Below are positions 12,845 through 23,725 of a stretch of 64,000 nt of DNA, one piece after another (the stretch's first letter is position 1; every line of letters begins with the position of its first letter). Source of the DNA: [Phialemoniopsis] sp. UDSM-2020 (Eukaryota; Ascomycota; Sordariomycetes; Thyridiales; Thyridiaceae); NCBI GenBank assembly GCA_018873225.1, contig JAEILZ010000007.1:2108001-2172000 (forward strand), written 5' to 3'. Both the position numbers and the translations under genes were made by a program. The notes under the pieces are model-generated. The model ran no database searches, was not told the DNA's origin, and worked only from the letters and a program-made list of their open reading frames with translations.

Positions 12845-13942
12845 TTACAGCTGGTATGCAATCTTCAATTTGTTGTCAAGCATCTCCTTCTTGGCCCCGG
12901 CGATGATCCTGTTTAGCTCACTTGTCGACCATCTTTGTGTTCTCGGAGAACAGCCCCGGTATTGGCTTTCCAACAGACCATCCTCAACCATGTGCTGATA
13001 GAGTGCTCCCATTTCACGTTGTTTGTTGGTCGCCTCATCGGAAGGCCAGTCAGGGTTTGTTGGTATCAACTGACAATTCTCCATCGCAGGCTCGAAACCG
13101 GCATCCTCGAGGCATCGCCTGTATCTAGGGACATTGTACCAGGAAATACCATCCTCTTCGAGGTCATCTTCGATAGCCCATCGGACCTGGTCTAGTGAGG
13201 GCGAATGGCCCGGTCCCATCTTCTTTGGCTCATCGAAGTCCTGCATCTCGAAGATGCCGCCTGGCTTCAAGGCAGCATACGCGGATCTGATGAAAGCTCG
13301 TAAATGCGGGATGCTGCTGCCCAAATCTCTCGCATGGACGTAATCAAGATGTCCAAAATGAGGCATTGAGCTGTCCCAGGGCTTGTTGAAGTTGGCGTGG
13401 ACAAACATGCAGTTGGAGGGCAGATCTCTATCAAGCATGTTAATATCTTTTTCACCCGATACCCATTCTCCAATTATTTGGATGTGCAGAGCGCTTACCT
13501 AGGCACTTGCTTGTGGGTGATGTCTACGGCAAATACGATGGCATCGGGATGAAGGCGAGCTAACTGACAATTAACACTGAACCACTCCAAAGGTGAGATT
13601 TCAAAGCTCACCGAAGTCAGCAGCCCACCGGCAGTCTCCCGATCCAACATCCAGAACCAGTGGTCGTGTGTGTAGTGCTGGGTGACTATTGTGACTGAAG
13701 GGTCGATCCAGTGCCTCTGCTCTCGGAAGCCATGATTCTATCGGCGCGTCGTATAACCTGTCGGCAAGAGCAACCTTCCAAAGTTTGTGCCGTGTTTCTA
13801 CGCTCTGGGTCAGCGATCTATATAGGCTGCTAAGACAAGGAACAGTATGGTATACCCAGTAGATCGCTGAGAAATGCAGGCTTTGCTTGTTGCAAGGTGT
13901 CTGGCGCGCCCTGTGGCTTAACGCCGTTTTCAGAAGGGTCAT
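12845..13942 (-). CDS. LaeA-like SAM-dependent methyltransferase
   Basis: A class I SAM-dependent methyltransferase of the fungal LaeA-like type, 324 residues if it starts at 13942. Exons: 13942-13612, 13559-13499 and 13427-12845. The SAM-binding motif I reads LVLDVGSGDCRWAADF (residues about 95-110) and is followed by the acidic AVDIT strand in exon 2. Later motifs include the DYVHARDL stretch and LKPGGIFEMQDF, typical of this family. Members either tailor metabolites or act with velvet proteins in global control; this sequence does not say which. It is convergent with the MFS gene and probably belongs to the same cluster. The N-terminal 45 residues look poorly conserved, and an extra 5' exon with an ATG near 13978 is possible, so the start is uncertain. 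Confidence 0.82.
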
Positions 13943-15839
13943 CAGGGCTCGTCGTAGTTAAAAGGGACCTTTGCTCCATGGAGGATGTGTGCAACGCCAA
14001 GAAAGCTATTAAACTCCGGTAGCTATGGATGAGGATGGCATACACGCTTGGCAAGGACAGCTGTGAAAGACCAGGAGGCATGAGAGGAGCTGCCTCTTAT
14101 GCAAATTCGGTGACCTCACTGCCGGGCCCGCATTCAGAGGGTGCTAGGATGGTCCTCTGTGTGACGTCTTCACTCTCTGCCGACGTTACCGGAGAACGAA
14201 GACGAAACATCGGAGCACTCCGCCAGCCTGTAATCGTCGTCATGCGCGGCGTGTCCAGCCAGCCGTTTACTACAAGCGGCTAACCAGCTTGCCAGTACAG
14301 TAGTACGGGGAAGGAAGAGCCGTGAAAGCTAAGCAAGCCCGGTCGGGACGCACGGTCGAAGTCCCAGCACAAGGGAAAGCCATTCACGACACCAATCCTT
14401 CCCGGGGATGCGCCCTGTCTCTCTCGGTGAACGCCATGTGAACGACTAGTGAAGTATAGACAGTCTAGTACCGCGTAGATGCAGACGCTAGAGCTGTCAT
14501 CTGCATAGCCTGTCAGTGTCATTACTAGACGAGGCTCTACAAAGATACCGAATGCGGCATGGTAGTGTACGGGTTCGGGGCTAGACTTGCCCTGAAGAAG
14601 CATCAGGGCCGATGCCAAGTCATGAATCTCCAGGGTCCAACGGGCAAGCCTCGTGACGTTTGATACAGTGGCGTCTCGGATCTCTTGATACTAGGGGCTT
14701 CTAGGCAGAGTTTATGCTTTTGTGGCTTGCGCCAAAGACCCTGCAGATATCCCCGAGATCGCCGACATGAAAAGTGGGATTGCTCCAGGTTCTCGGGACC
14801 GGCATGGGGAAAATCCTGCTTGACTGAAATCCATGATGGACTAGACCGTAGAGACGTACTAAAAGGCGGCCTGCTTGTCCCGCCTGTCTGGGAGGAGCGA
14901 GTAAATGGTGCTTCAGCGAGGGTCCATGATCGACTCATGTCTTTGCTCGGTGGGGCCTCTCTGAACTTTGTCGTAGTTGACTCTGTCTAAACGTCCGTTC
15001 GGGGTTCTCTGTTCCTCTTTACGCGGATATCATCGACTTCAGAGACTGCTTCTGAGATGATGATACAATTTATTACCTGTCGGCGTAGTTGTGAGGCGTG
15101 CAATTAAGCTTGAGGTGTTAAGATAAGGTAGTGGAGACCTGCAGGTACGGGGAAGAAGAAGTGGTGTGATGGCCGGCCCCTACGAACGCTAGACCTTACA
15201 CTCGATCCGTCCGTGCATGCATTTATGCAAGTGATGCTGACAGCCAGGACCATTAACTATGTGATTTGTGCTAGACAATTGATTTCTCGAGTCGCTGCAC
15301 CGTTCATATATTTGTCAAGAAATCTTATATCTTTCAATCGCAGTCCATACATGGGATTGATCAACCCGGTATATGTACATAACTACGGGGCGTCTCATGA
15401 CAAGCCGCAGGATCAATAGACTAGGTCCTATCTCACTCCTTTACACCAGGACAACAAATGAATCATGTTAAACAACGAAAGAAGGGAATGCGGCCACGAA
15501 TGTGCCCAGTCGATTGTCTTCAAGAAGTAGAAGGCCGCGCTGTGCCTCTGGTCCAAGCCGTCCATGCGTATGCGTGTAATTGGCCCCACAGAATATGTCA
15601 ACGAGGAGCAGGGTTGACCCCAGTTTGCTCCCAGTGGTGTGACGCCCTCGACAACGACACCTCGACGCAGTGACGACGACCTCATCCATTGAATAGCGGA
15701 ACCTCTTTTCTCGTGCCCTATCATGTCACCGATGCCTGTGTAGTATCATCAAGCATCGTTTTCCAAGACTGCTGTCAAAAATATATTTGAATCCTGTCGC
15801 CTCCGGCTTGCTAGCCCTTGTGGCCGCCCAGGAACCCTG
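13943..15839. other. Intergenic 1.9 kb, no gene supported
   Basis: It separates the methyltransferase from the SRPBCC gene, which point away from each other, so both promoters lie here. ORFs on both strands (longest about 110 codons) overlap each other and match nothing I recognise. I see no repeat or RNA gene. Confidence 0.55.
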
Positions 15840-16526
15840 ATGCCGACAATGAACGATGTTATCGATACACACTGCTCAGTCGCAGTGCCCAACGACATAC
15901 AGACTCGCTTCCTCCCAGAAGTCCTTCCGACACCGACATATGGCCCCTCGGGCTCCTGGAGTCTTGCCTGCAGCTGTACCATAGCGGCGCCGGTGGACAC
16001 CTGCGTCAGCGTCATCCTCGACATCGAGCAGTATCCCTCCTGGAATAAGTTCATCCGCAAGGTAGACATCAAATCATCACCTCCGACCCCGTCAGATAGG
16101 TCAGAGTCTGCGACCACTTCAAAGGTGCCCGGGCCGGGCATTTTGAAGCCCGGTACACTGATGCTCTTCGACGCTCACATGAATCTCGGTGGAGACGACG
16201 GCAAGAAGGGACTTACCTCGCCGGAGCAAGTCACCGTGATCGAACCGCTTGCCGCCGGCGACTCTCCTACTAAAGAGGGCTGGCGCGTAGCGTGGAAGTC
16301 TTGCATTGCCCCGGAGCTCTTGCTCAGAAGCGAGCGCATCCAGGAGTTCGTTGCAGGCCCGGACGGTAAAACATACTACTACTGCTGGCAAACATACTAC
16401 GGCCCCGGAGCTCCCGTCGTCAAGTGGGCCGTGGGTGCGAAATTGCTCAAAGCATTTGATGCATGGATGGAGGGAATGAAAAGCGAAGCGGAAAAGAGGG
16501 CGGGGTCCCTGCTGATGACTCAATGA
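15840..16526 (+). CDS. SRPBCC/START-like fold protein (polyketide cyclase/dehydrase-like)
   Basis: A single-exon gene of 228 residues. The segment WSLACSCTIAAPVDTCVSVI followed by LDIEQYPSWNKF is the classic opening of SRPBCC (Bet v1/polyketide cyclase-like) proteins: a beta strand, the APVDTCVSVILD helix and YPSWNKF. Later strands include GTLMLFDAHMN and GWRVAWKSC. The C-terminal helix (about residues 200-225) closes the usual hydrophobic cavity. Such proteins bind hydrophobic ligands; some are aromatic cyclases, many fungal ones are uncharacterised. Lying a few kb from a PKS, it could act on or carry the product, but a highly reducing PKS does not normally need an aromatic cyclase. It has a stop 443 bases before that of the convergent kinase gene. 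A second ATG at 15849 is an alternative start. Confidence 0.75.
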   Translation: MPTMNDVIDTHCSVAVPNDIQTRFLPEVLPTPTYGPSGSWSLACSCTIAAPVDTCVSVILDIEQYPSWNKFIRKVDIKSSPPTPSDRSESATTSKVPGPGILKPGTLMLFDAHMNLGGDDGKKGLTSPEQVTVIEPLAAGDSPTKEGWRVAWKSCIAPELLLRSERIQEFVAGPDGKTYYYCWQTYYGPGAPVVKWAVGAKLLKAFDAWMEGMKSEAEKRAGSLLMTQ

Positions 16527-16968
16527 ACACACAAATATTGTCATGAATGTGGACGCAAGTGCCTCGGCTCTGCAATTCAAAACATAGTATCTAGAGGGTC
16601 CTCTAAAGACGCCATAGAAAAGCACGGGGGAAGATGGCTTCTCCAAACTGAAAGATGCCCGAACCATAATGCAAGAAAGGAACAAAACAATCATAATCAT
16701 CCCGCGCCCTCTTAAATGCCAATCAATACAACCGACTCCCAAGAACTCTGCTTGGGCCAAACCGTCCTGTGACATGACGAGCATGTTTACCGGTTTTATC
16801 CTTCTCTCGACGCTCAACAGATGATGCCCATAAGAACCCCACGCAACTCCGGTTTCCCCAGAATCTTCTTTCGCCCCCCTTCTAACAGGTTGTCCGACCA
16901 CACAAAGAATATGACCGCGGAAAAGGGGTATCACAACAGAAAAGTCCTCGTGTGTGTTTCTCAGCCTC
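16527..16968. other. Intergenic, convergent 3' UTRs
   Basis: It lies between the stop codons of the SRPBCC gene and the histidine kinase. It holds only presumed 3' UTR sequence; a long minus ORF here is the shadow of the SRPBCC gene. Confidence 0.6.
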
Positions 16969-19900
16969 TCATTGTTGCTTGTTGTTCTCCACCTCCGACG
17001 CCCTCAGGCGGCTCACCACCATGTTCATCTTCTCGATGAGCTCCGGCATCCGGTACGGCTTGACGAGCACATCGTCGCACCCAGCAGCCTTGGCCTCCAT
17101 CATCTGCTCTTGGCGAGCATTTGCGCTGACCGCGATGATGGGTATGCGGCCGCCCGCTATCTTGCCTTCCTTCTCCAACTGTCGAATAAGTCGCGTACAG
17201 GTCAATCCATCTTGTATCGGCATCTCGATGTCCATCAGGATCAGAGACAATGGGACAGTACCGGGTGGGCAACGGATGCTGAGTTTGAGCTTATCGAGAG
17301 CTTCGACGCCGTGATTAGCGACATCAACCTTGTAGCCTCTATCCGACAGTCCGCGACGCGTAATTTGTTGGTTGATCAGGTTGTCTTCGACGATGAGGAT
17401 GCCGTTGATCTCAGGGGCTTGTGGTAGCTGCAATGTTTGTGCCGCCGCCCCATTCATCGAGTTACCAGCTGTCGTATGAATATGTGAGGGCAAGAGAGGC
17501 AGGTTGTTATGCATCGATATAGTAGAGGTCCTCTTTGCAATGGCAGCACTGGCTTCGGCTTCGCGAAGAGCGGTCTCACTGGGTCGGAAGGTCTCTATGT
17601 AGAACGCAAAGGTCGAGCCGACGCCGGGCTTTGAAGCGACACCGATTGCGCCGTTCTGCATTTCGGTGAGGCGGCGGCTGATGAAGAGGCCTAGGCCCGA
17701 GCCACCGTACTCGACATGAGTACGCACAGAAGCCTGAACAAATCGTCGGAAAAGACTGTTCTTCTCGTCTTCGGTCAGACCCTGGCCGGTGTCCTTGACC
17801 TCAAAAAGCAGATAGACAGGATCTTCACGCCCGCTGCTCGGCAGCTGGTTCAAATCGGCGTCATACTGATCCTCTGATGGGGGTATGAATTGCACAGACG
17901 AGCTCGTGTCCGTTGGTCGCACTTTCGAAGCTAGGAGAGTGACAGACACGTTTCGAGTTGGGCCCGATTTCGTGAATTTGAGCGCGTTTGTCAAGAGATT
18001 GATCAGCACTTGTTTAAGGCGGGAGGGATCGAAATCAAGGAACGAGATGCTCAGGTCTCGGTAGGACTGATCGACTGCCATGCTGAGATTGATGTCTGTC
18101 CTGCGAGCCTCGACTTCAAACATCTTCAAAGCTTCCTGCATGATTTGCACCGGATCCACCGTTATTGGAGTCACGGCCAGTAATTTCGAGTCCAGCTTCG
18201 ACATGGTCAGGATGTCGTCGACGATGCGCTTTTGATGTTGAGCGCACGCGATAATTGTCTCGGCATTCTCGATGCTGTTGGAGATGAGTTGTCGTTTCTG
18301 TACCCGACTATCCTTCAAGATACCGTTTACCAACACCGGTGCCTTGCGATCACCTTCGACGACCGAGGTCAAAGCGTTGCGGGCACTCAGTTCCTCGACC
18401 TTTGCCAGCGAGGCTATGACGGCATCGGCACAGTGAATGATGGCGCTCAAGGGATTGCGCATCTCGTGCGAGGTCATGTCGATGAAGTTTTCCTGCCTGC
18501 GTTTGGAGGCAATGGCCTCCTCCTTGCGCTGCCTTTCCCGATCAAGCTGCCATTTCTGTAGTGAAATGTCGCTGAGACAGCCCGTGAAGGAATGAATCAG
18601 GCCCTCCGAAGTCCTGACTGGCATGAAAGTCGCCGAGACCCATCTGGGAGCGATGAACTTGTCCCCTGCGCCGTCCTCTGCGATGAAAGGAACCTTGAAG
18701 CGGATTTCGGCAGTCTGGTTGCGACCCTCTTCGACCATTTTGGCCACGCTCTGTTCGAGGACTTTGAGGTCCTCTTTCACAACACACTCCTCCCAGGGCT
18801 TGATTACTGTGCTCGCCAGGTCTGCCACCTTGTCAAGCCCGCACATCTCGTAAAAGACGTTGTTCGCGCCGACGAGTCGACCGTCCAGGTTCATATCGTA
18901 CATTCCCACAGTGGCAAACTCTGCCATTCGTTTCAGATTCTCGGCCTGTTGGGCTCTGCGTACAGCCTCTTCTGCCGTTTTCTTGTGCAGAGTTACATCC
19001 GTCAGAGACGTCATGACCCGAATGATGCCTCCAGCGGCGTGCTCGGCCTTTGCGGAGGCAAGCACGTGTCTCTCGGTTTGACGTGCATCTATCTCGATCA
19101 AATTGAGTCTGGCCTTCTCAAAGCTCGGCGAATCCTGAATTGTTGCAGCATCGGGATCTCTAGACTCGTGCAGCTTGACTCTGAACTCGAATTCGACAGT
19201 ATTCTGCGTTGTAAGCCCTTCATACGCCTTCATGATGCCATTCTGATCCTCCTCAACCACGCACGAAAGGAAGTCCTTGAGCGCAATGACGCCACTGGGC
19301 TGTTGTTGATAGCCTGTGATCCGGTACCAGGCGTCGTTGGCGAATGTAATATCGCCCAGGAAGTCCCCAAAACACATCCCGACAGGAACGAACTCCGAGA
19401 CTGCTTCGAATCTCCGAATGAACTCTGTTGCTTCTTTCGTCCGTAAATCAAGTTTCTCTCGGAGCATGGCTTGATCATACTCGGCCTGCTGAGCGGCGTT
19501 ACGCCCCCGCCGTGCTTCCTCCTCAAGCAAGACAGTGGAGGCCAGAGATGTCGTCAATTTTTGATTGAGCAGCGAGATGTATTGCTGGTAGTCGTTATCA
19601 TACGGTCTTCTGGGGTTCAGGCCCAAAAATAGAAGGCCCATGACGTTCTCTTCTTTTGTGGGACGAATTGGGCAGATAATTGCTTCCGTGCAAGGGTCGC
19701 CGAATCCACGCCACTCCAGTCCTTCGAGTATGTGCTCTGGAAGACTGCCATCCCTCCTTTGCAGGAGCAGCGGGTGTCGGTCTCTCAAGGCTTCGCGAAA
19801 CATACGCGATAGCCCCTCGTCGCTATGTCGCAATTCAAGGGTTGGGGGGCTGATCTTGTGATGAGCTGGAACGCCTAGAGTGCCCTCGAGTCGACAGATC

Positions 19901-21093
19901 TTAGTGCAGTCGTAGGTACGCGGTGCGTCCGCTGCAATGTCGACTTCGTCCTGGACGGAGTACAGGACCGCCAAGGGAATGTCATATCGTGGCTCAACAG
20001 CTTCCAGCTCTTCAATGGTCTTCTGCCAGTATGACTTGATATCCCTAGACGTAACAAGCCCTTCTCCGAGGTCAATGAGCATCTTCATTCGCCTCTCCCA
20101 AAGCCTCATTGACGTGGTCTCCAGCACAGGGTGCGTGAAGCCGAGAACGGTGTTGCCCTCGATGATTGGCATGATGGACCATCTGAGATATGTTTCCTCG
20201 GGGCAGGCATCGGCCCTCTCAACAAAGAATCGCCATTCGTCCTCCAGACTCGCCCGCTGCTTTTGCGCGCTCGTTCTCATTGCTTCTTTGAGACGGGCAG
20301 CCGCGTCAGGCCAGGCATCATCAACAGATTTTCCCAGAAGACTTGGGTGCTTGCTACCACAAAGTCTGCTGAAAGCTTCGTTGTATACTGTAGTGAAATC
20401 GTCTCCCCAATATATGGCGATGGGTCGGGAGTCTGCTAATATATGACTAAAAGCTTGCTGTAGTCGTGCAGGCCAGTTCCGCACAAGGCCAAGCGGAGTC
20501 GAAGCCCAGTCAACACTGTCCACCACGTCGAGGAATGGCTCCTGGTCGGGCATGAAGTCTGGCAAAGCCATATCTGGCTCCAGCGTCGTCGACCTCTGGA
20601 GTGCTTGTATGACAGTCTCCGCTTCGGTGTTTGGCGTCATCGTTATAGAGCGCCGTCCCTCATGGTGCTTGAGATGATGCGGTATACTCGCACTGATACT
20701 ACCAGTCCGCGCGGCGAAACTCGAGGTATTGTGCGCCAACGAGCTCCGACGCGATCTTGAGTCTTCCCTATTGGCAAAAGTGAAAGGCGGGCGTTCGTCA
20801 TTTGTGGATACAACTGTCAAGGTATCGGCGAGACGGTATTTGGTCCAATACCTGCCCATGTAAGCGAACGACCGAGAGTCCTCCTGTATCCATGCCCAGA
20901 AGTCGGCATGGTTCGTCCGCGGTGACGCAACTATTTCGACGAGATCGGCATGGTCTGCAAGAGCAGGGTTTGAGTAGGCCACACTTGGCAATTCCTGAGA
21001 GTCGTTCGAGGGGCTCGTCGAGACAATGAAAAGAGGTCGAGGGTCTCGCTCAAACGGATCGCCCGTGGCGGCGCCCGCCAGCGGCGGGAACAT
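16969..21093 (-). CDS. Hybrid histidine kinase with several PAS domains
   Basis: A two-component sensor of 1374 residues in one uninterrupted exon. It has no transmembrane segment, so it is probably cytoplasmic. Domains: PAS-like near 215-270 (AIYWGDDFTTVYNEAF); a GAF-like region about 350-520; PAS near 565-690 (PVGMCFGDFLGDITFAN); PAS near 720-840 (ATVGMYDMNLDGRLVGANN); HisKA with phospho-acceptor H876 in SHEMRNPLSA; an ATPase domain with N box NLLTNALKFT near 1030, DTGQGL and GSGLGLFIS near 1132; and a receiver domain with phospho-acceptor D1288 in LILMDIEMP and the conserved Lys in VLVKPY near 1343. It should pass phosphate through an Ypd1-type protein to response regulators. The stimulus is unknown. 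The HisKA helices are separated by an unusual insert of about 40 residues. It may be an unrelated neighbour of the PKS cluster rather than its regulator. A short upstream exon is possible. Confidence 0.93.
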   Translation of the reverse strand: MFPPLAGAATGDPFERDPRPLFIVSTSPSNDSQELPSVAYSNPALADHADLVEIVASPRTNHADFWAWIQEDSRSFAYMGRYWTKYRLADTLTVVSTNDERPPFTFANREDSRSRRSSLAHNTSSFAARTGSISASIPHHLKHHEGRRSITMTPNTEAETVIQALQRSTTLEPDMALPDFMPDQEPFLDVVDSVDWASTPLGLVRNWPARLQQAFSHILADSRPIAIYWGDDFTTVYNEAFSRLCGSKHPSLLGKSVDDAWPDAAARLKEAMRTSAQKQRASLEDEWRFFVERADACPEETYLRWSIMPIIEGNTVLGFTHPVLETTSMRLWERRMKMLIDLGEGLVTSRDIKSYWQKTIEELEAVEPRYDIPLAVLYSVQDEVDIAADAPRTYDCTKICRLEGTLGVPAHHKISPPTLELRHSDEGLSRMFREALRDRHPLLLQRRDGSLPEHILEGLEWRGFGDPCTEAIICPIRPTKEENVMGLLFLGLNPRRPYDNDYQQYISLLNQKLTTSLASTVLLEEEARRGRNAAQQAEYDQAMLREKLDLRTKEATEFIRRFEAVSEFVPVGMCFGDFLGDITFANDAWYRITGYQQQPSGVIALKDFLSCVVEEDQNGIMKAYEGLTTQNTVEFEFRVKLHESRDPDAATIQDSPSFEKARLNLIEIDARQTERHVLASAKAEHAAGGIIRVMTSLTDVTLHKKTAEEAVRRAQQAENLKRMAEFATVGMYDMNLDGRLVGANNVFYEMCGLDKVADLASTVIKPWEECVVKEDLKVLEQSVAKMVEEGRNQTAEIRFKVPFIAEDGAGDKFIAPRWVSATFMPVRTSEGLIHSFTGCLSDISLQKWQLDRERQRKEEAIASKRRQENFIDMTSHEMRNPLSAIIHCADAVIASLAKVEELSARNALTSVVEGDRKAPVLVNGILKDSRVQKRQLISNSIENAETIIACAQHQKRIVDDILTMSKLDSKLLAVTPITVDPVQIMQEALKMFEVEARRTDINLSMAVDQSYRDLSISFLDFDPSRLKQVLINLLTNALKFTKSGPTRNVSVTLLASKVRPTDTSSSVQFIPPSEDQYDADLNQLPSSGREDPVYLLFEVKDTGQGLTEDEKNSLFRRFVQASVRTHVEYGGSGLGLFISRRLTEMQNGAIGVASKPGVGSTFAFYIETFRPSETALREAEASAAIAKRTSTISMHNNLPLLPSHIHTTAGNSMNGAAAQTLQLPQAPEINGILIVEDNLINQQITRRGLSDRGYKVDVANHGVEALDKLKLSIRCPPGTVPLSLILMDIEMPIQDGLTCTRLIRQLEKEGKIAGGRIPIIAVSANARQEQMMEAKAAGCDDVLVKPYRMPELIEKMNMVVSRLRASEVENNKQQ

Positions 21094-23725
21094 GGTCGCA
21101 AATCTCGTTACGACGGGGTGTTGGCCAGTCGATTTGCTACGCGTGAGGCATGTCGTGACGGCATTCTCGAGCTAGAAAGTGCGCAAAGATGAAGCACAGG
21201 TGGCACTGACAACAACCGCGGCGATATTGAGCGTATGGCTTTTCGTATACGAGCCCTTGGCTGGGTGTCAAATGAGGCACACGGCGTCCCCGCGAATCTT
21301 GACTCGAGCAATCGAAGCAACGATCTATCGCAACAAGGTTAGGACGCGGAAGAGTAAGTGTGGGGTTCGGCAGGTATACCAGACTCGAGACTTCAAAAGT
21401 CGGCAGGAGACTCGACTCGGCTCAAGCTCAAGGTCAAGCCTTCCCGGGATGTGAGGCACAAGAGAAAGGCCAGGAGGTTTTGTTGATCTGGCACAAGACA
21501 TGCAATGCAAGGCAAGGCGATGGACGGGAATGGAGGTCAAGGCACAGGCACACACACACCTCTACTCCGTACACACACTACCTCCGTTAGATAGATGCAT
21601 GCACGTTCCTATGGAGTCGAACCAAGCGGATCGGTCTGCCTCTTCTCACGTTCAGTGGCTGTCTTGTATTGGGCCAAGCCCACAAATGCCCACTGTTTCT
21701 GCTCCTTGACAAGATGAAGGTTCCATTTTCCCACTGCCAGTGCCAATCCACTCCCCCCAGTTGACAGGACTGGGCGGCGAAGGGGCGGGTCGGCCAACGG
21801 CACTAGAGCCGACTTGAGCGAGGAAATGGGGGATTTCACGATTCAGGGCAGCCGTACGTCACAAAGCTCGCTCGCTTAATTTAACCCCCCCTGCCGCGTG
21901 ACGGGCTTTGGTTTCTTGTCTTTGGCATTGGCGGTTGGAGAGAAGCTTCCGGCGGCATCTATTAATTCCCCATCCCCCCAATAAATCAATTTGCTATTGC
22001 TATTCCGGGCCTGATGTTGCCAGATGATGCCTTGGCCTTGGAACACCGCCGTCCGTCCATACGCCCGCATTAGCCACGGGTGGAACCTCACGACGTCCGG
22101 GGTATGGGAAGTATCCATGTCACATATTCTTGCTCGAAGCCATGCCAGGAATCAAAGTAAGCATCATGGCGTACGAATATATATCTCTATCAAAGGCTAC
22201 TTGCCATTCTTCCGCCTGTTCACAAGAGGTCTTGCTCAGAAGAGTGAGGTTTTTTTTTCGGCAAGTGTTGATGGGTGGTGGTGACCTTGATCAGGGGTGG
22301 GAGGGGAACCATTGTCATTTCCAACTCGACGATGCGCTTTTTTTTTTTAAGATATGTAGGCGTGGATGCCGGTTCATGCCCTCCCCACTCAGGTTGGTCC
22401 ACCTGTTCCGATGGCGTTCTGCGCATGGCATGGATCTTTTATCCATGGGCTTCATTGCAGGACTTGTAAATATGTACAGGTTGCCCCTGGCCAGTAACCC
22501 CAAGGCCCATGTAACTTCTTACCTTCCCCAGTTGTCCACGTCGGTGGGTATGACAAGACAGAGGCGCATATCCATTGCGATATTTCAACCATCACGATAC
22601 TGACTTCTCTGGTCTTGCGAGAGAGCCACAGACCTCTGGGATGTTTGAGGACAAGTAGCCCTGGACGTGCATCATGTCCGAGCTTTCGGGACACTTGAGT
22701 AGGATGATGTCATGGCCGGCAACCGACCAGTCAAGTCTTGGAGCGGTTGGTACGCCTGTCGGTGAAGCATGCAAGCCACCCAAAGCCAAAATCTTCTTGG
22801 CTCGATCAAGTAAAGTACTTCCAGTAGTTTACAGACGGCACTGCTCCCGAGCACTTTGCACCGGTCCAGGATGTGTTGAGAGACGCACCTCCCTAACGTA
22901 CGTACAAGTGGGAATGTCTAAGGGCGGGTCGGTCAGACTTCGAATTCCAAGCCTGTTCCTGGGCTTGCATTTCACATTAGAGTCGATTGGTGGGAAGCCG
23001 AAGTCTTAGTGCCATACCAAGCCATTCACTTGAGGCAAACCGGAGCAAGCCAGCGCAACGCAAGGGGTTGAGCCGACCTGGGATCCTCCCAGTTGGTGTG
23101 CCAGCCCGTCGGGTCACAGGTCCGGCCATTCGCTTCCTTGGTGCGTGTGTATAACTACCTAATTCATTAGGGCAGTGGGAATAAACCTCCAGCGTTTCTT
23201 GCCGTCATACAAACTTGGGATGATCCTGGTCAACATCGATGGTCGGCATTCAAACACAAATCCGGATCAGAGACACAAGCGGCCCGCCTGTAGGATAGAT
23301 AGATCGGGCCCCTCCGATTCCCCTCCTTTCGTCTCAGCGGCCAGCAGACAAAGGAGAATAGATCTTGGATCGTTTCGGCCCCCAATACTGAGTCTATGTA
23401 CTTTGCATCACACCAATCGTTTGGTCTATCTATATGCCCTTTCAGCCCAAGTTGGAGCAATTATCGCACTTCCCAAGTCAGCATCGCACAAATCAGTGAA
23501 CATCCAGAGTCTCATACCAGGCCCGGACCTCTTCAACACATCCGCTCGACATCCTCGAGGCGACAATTCAAGGACAGCTCTCTCCCCCAATTTCCCCCTG
23601 AATACCTACAGCGTGCCATGACTCGGACCGGGCCATGGGCCAGCAAGAAGCTATCCTTCCACTAGCCGAGATCTATTCCTTGAAACTCGGTCTCTTTCGG
23701 CACTTGCCGCGCGTGCGAAGCCCAC
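21094..23725. other. Intergenic 2.6 kb, no gene supported
   Basis: It contains the kinase promoter and the 3' flank of the Mpv17 gene. I see low-complexity sequence: CA-rich runs near 21550-21590, a T9 run near 22250 and a T11 run near 22340. ORFs up to about 150 codons lie on both strands in shifting frames and resemble nothing known. Confidence 0.55.

Noticed and set aside
16119..16934. 271-codon minus ORF over the SRPBCC gene
   Set aside because: Overlaps a well-supported plus-strand gene; no recognisable domain and atypical composition.
18592..19446. 284-codon ORF antisense to the histidine kinase
   Set aside because: It lies fully within the kinase coding region, opposite strand, and shows no domain; a shadow frame.
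23175..23621. 148-codon plus ORF before the Mpv17 gene
   Set aside because: Several frames are open at once and the product resembles nothing known.
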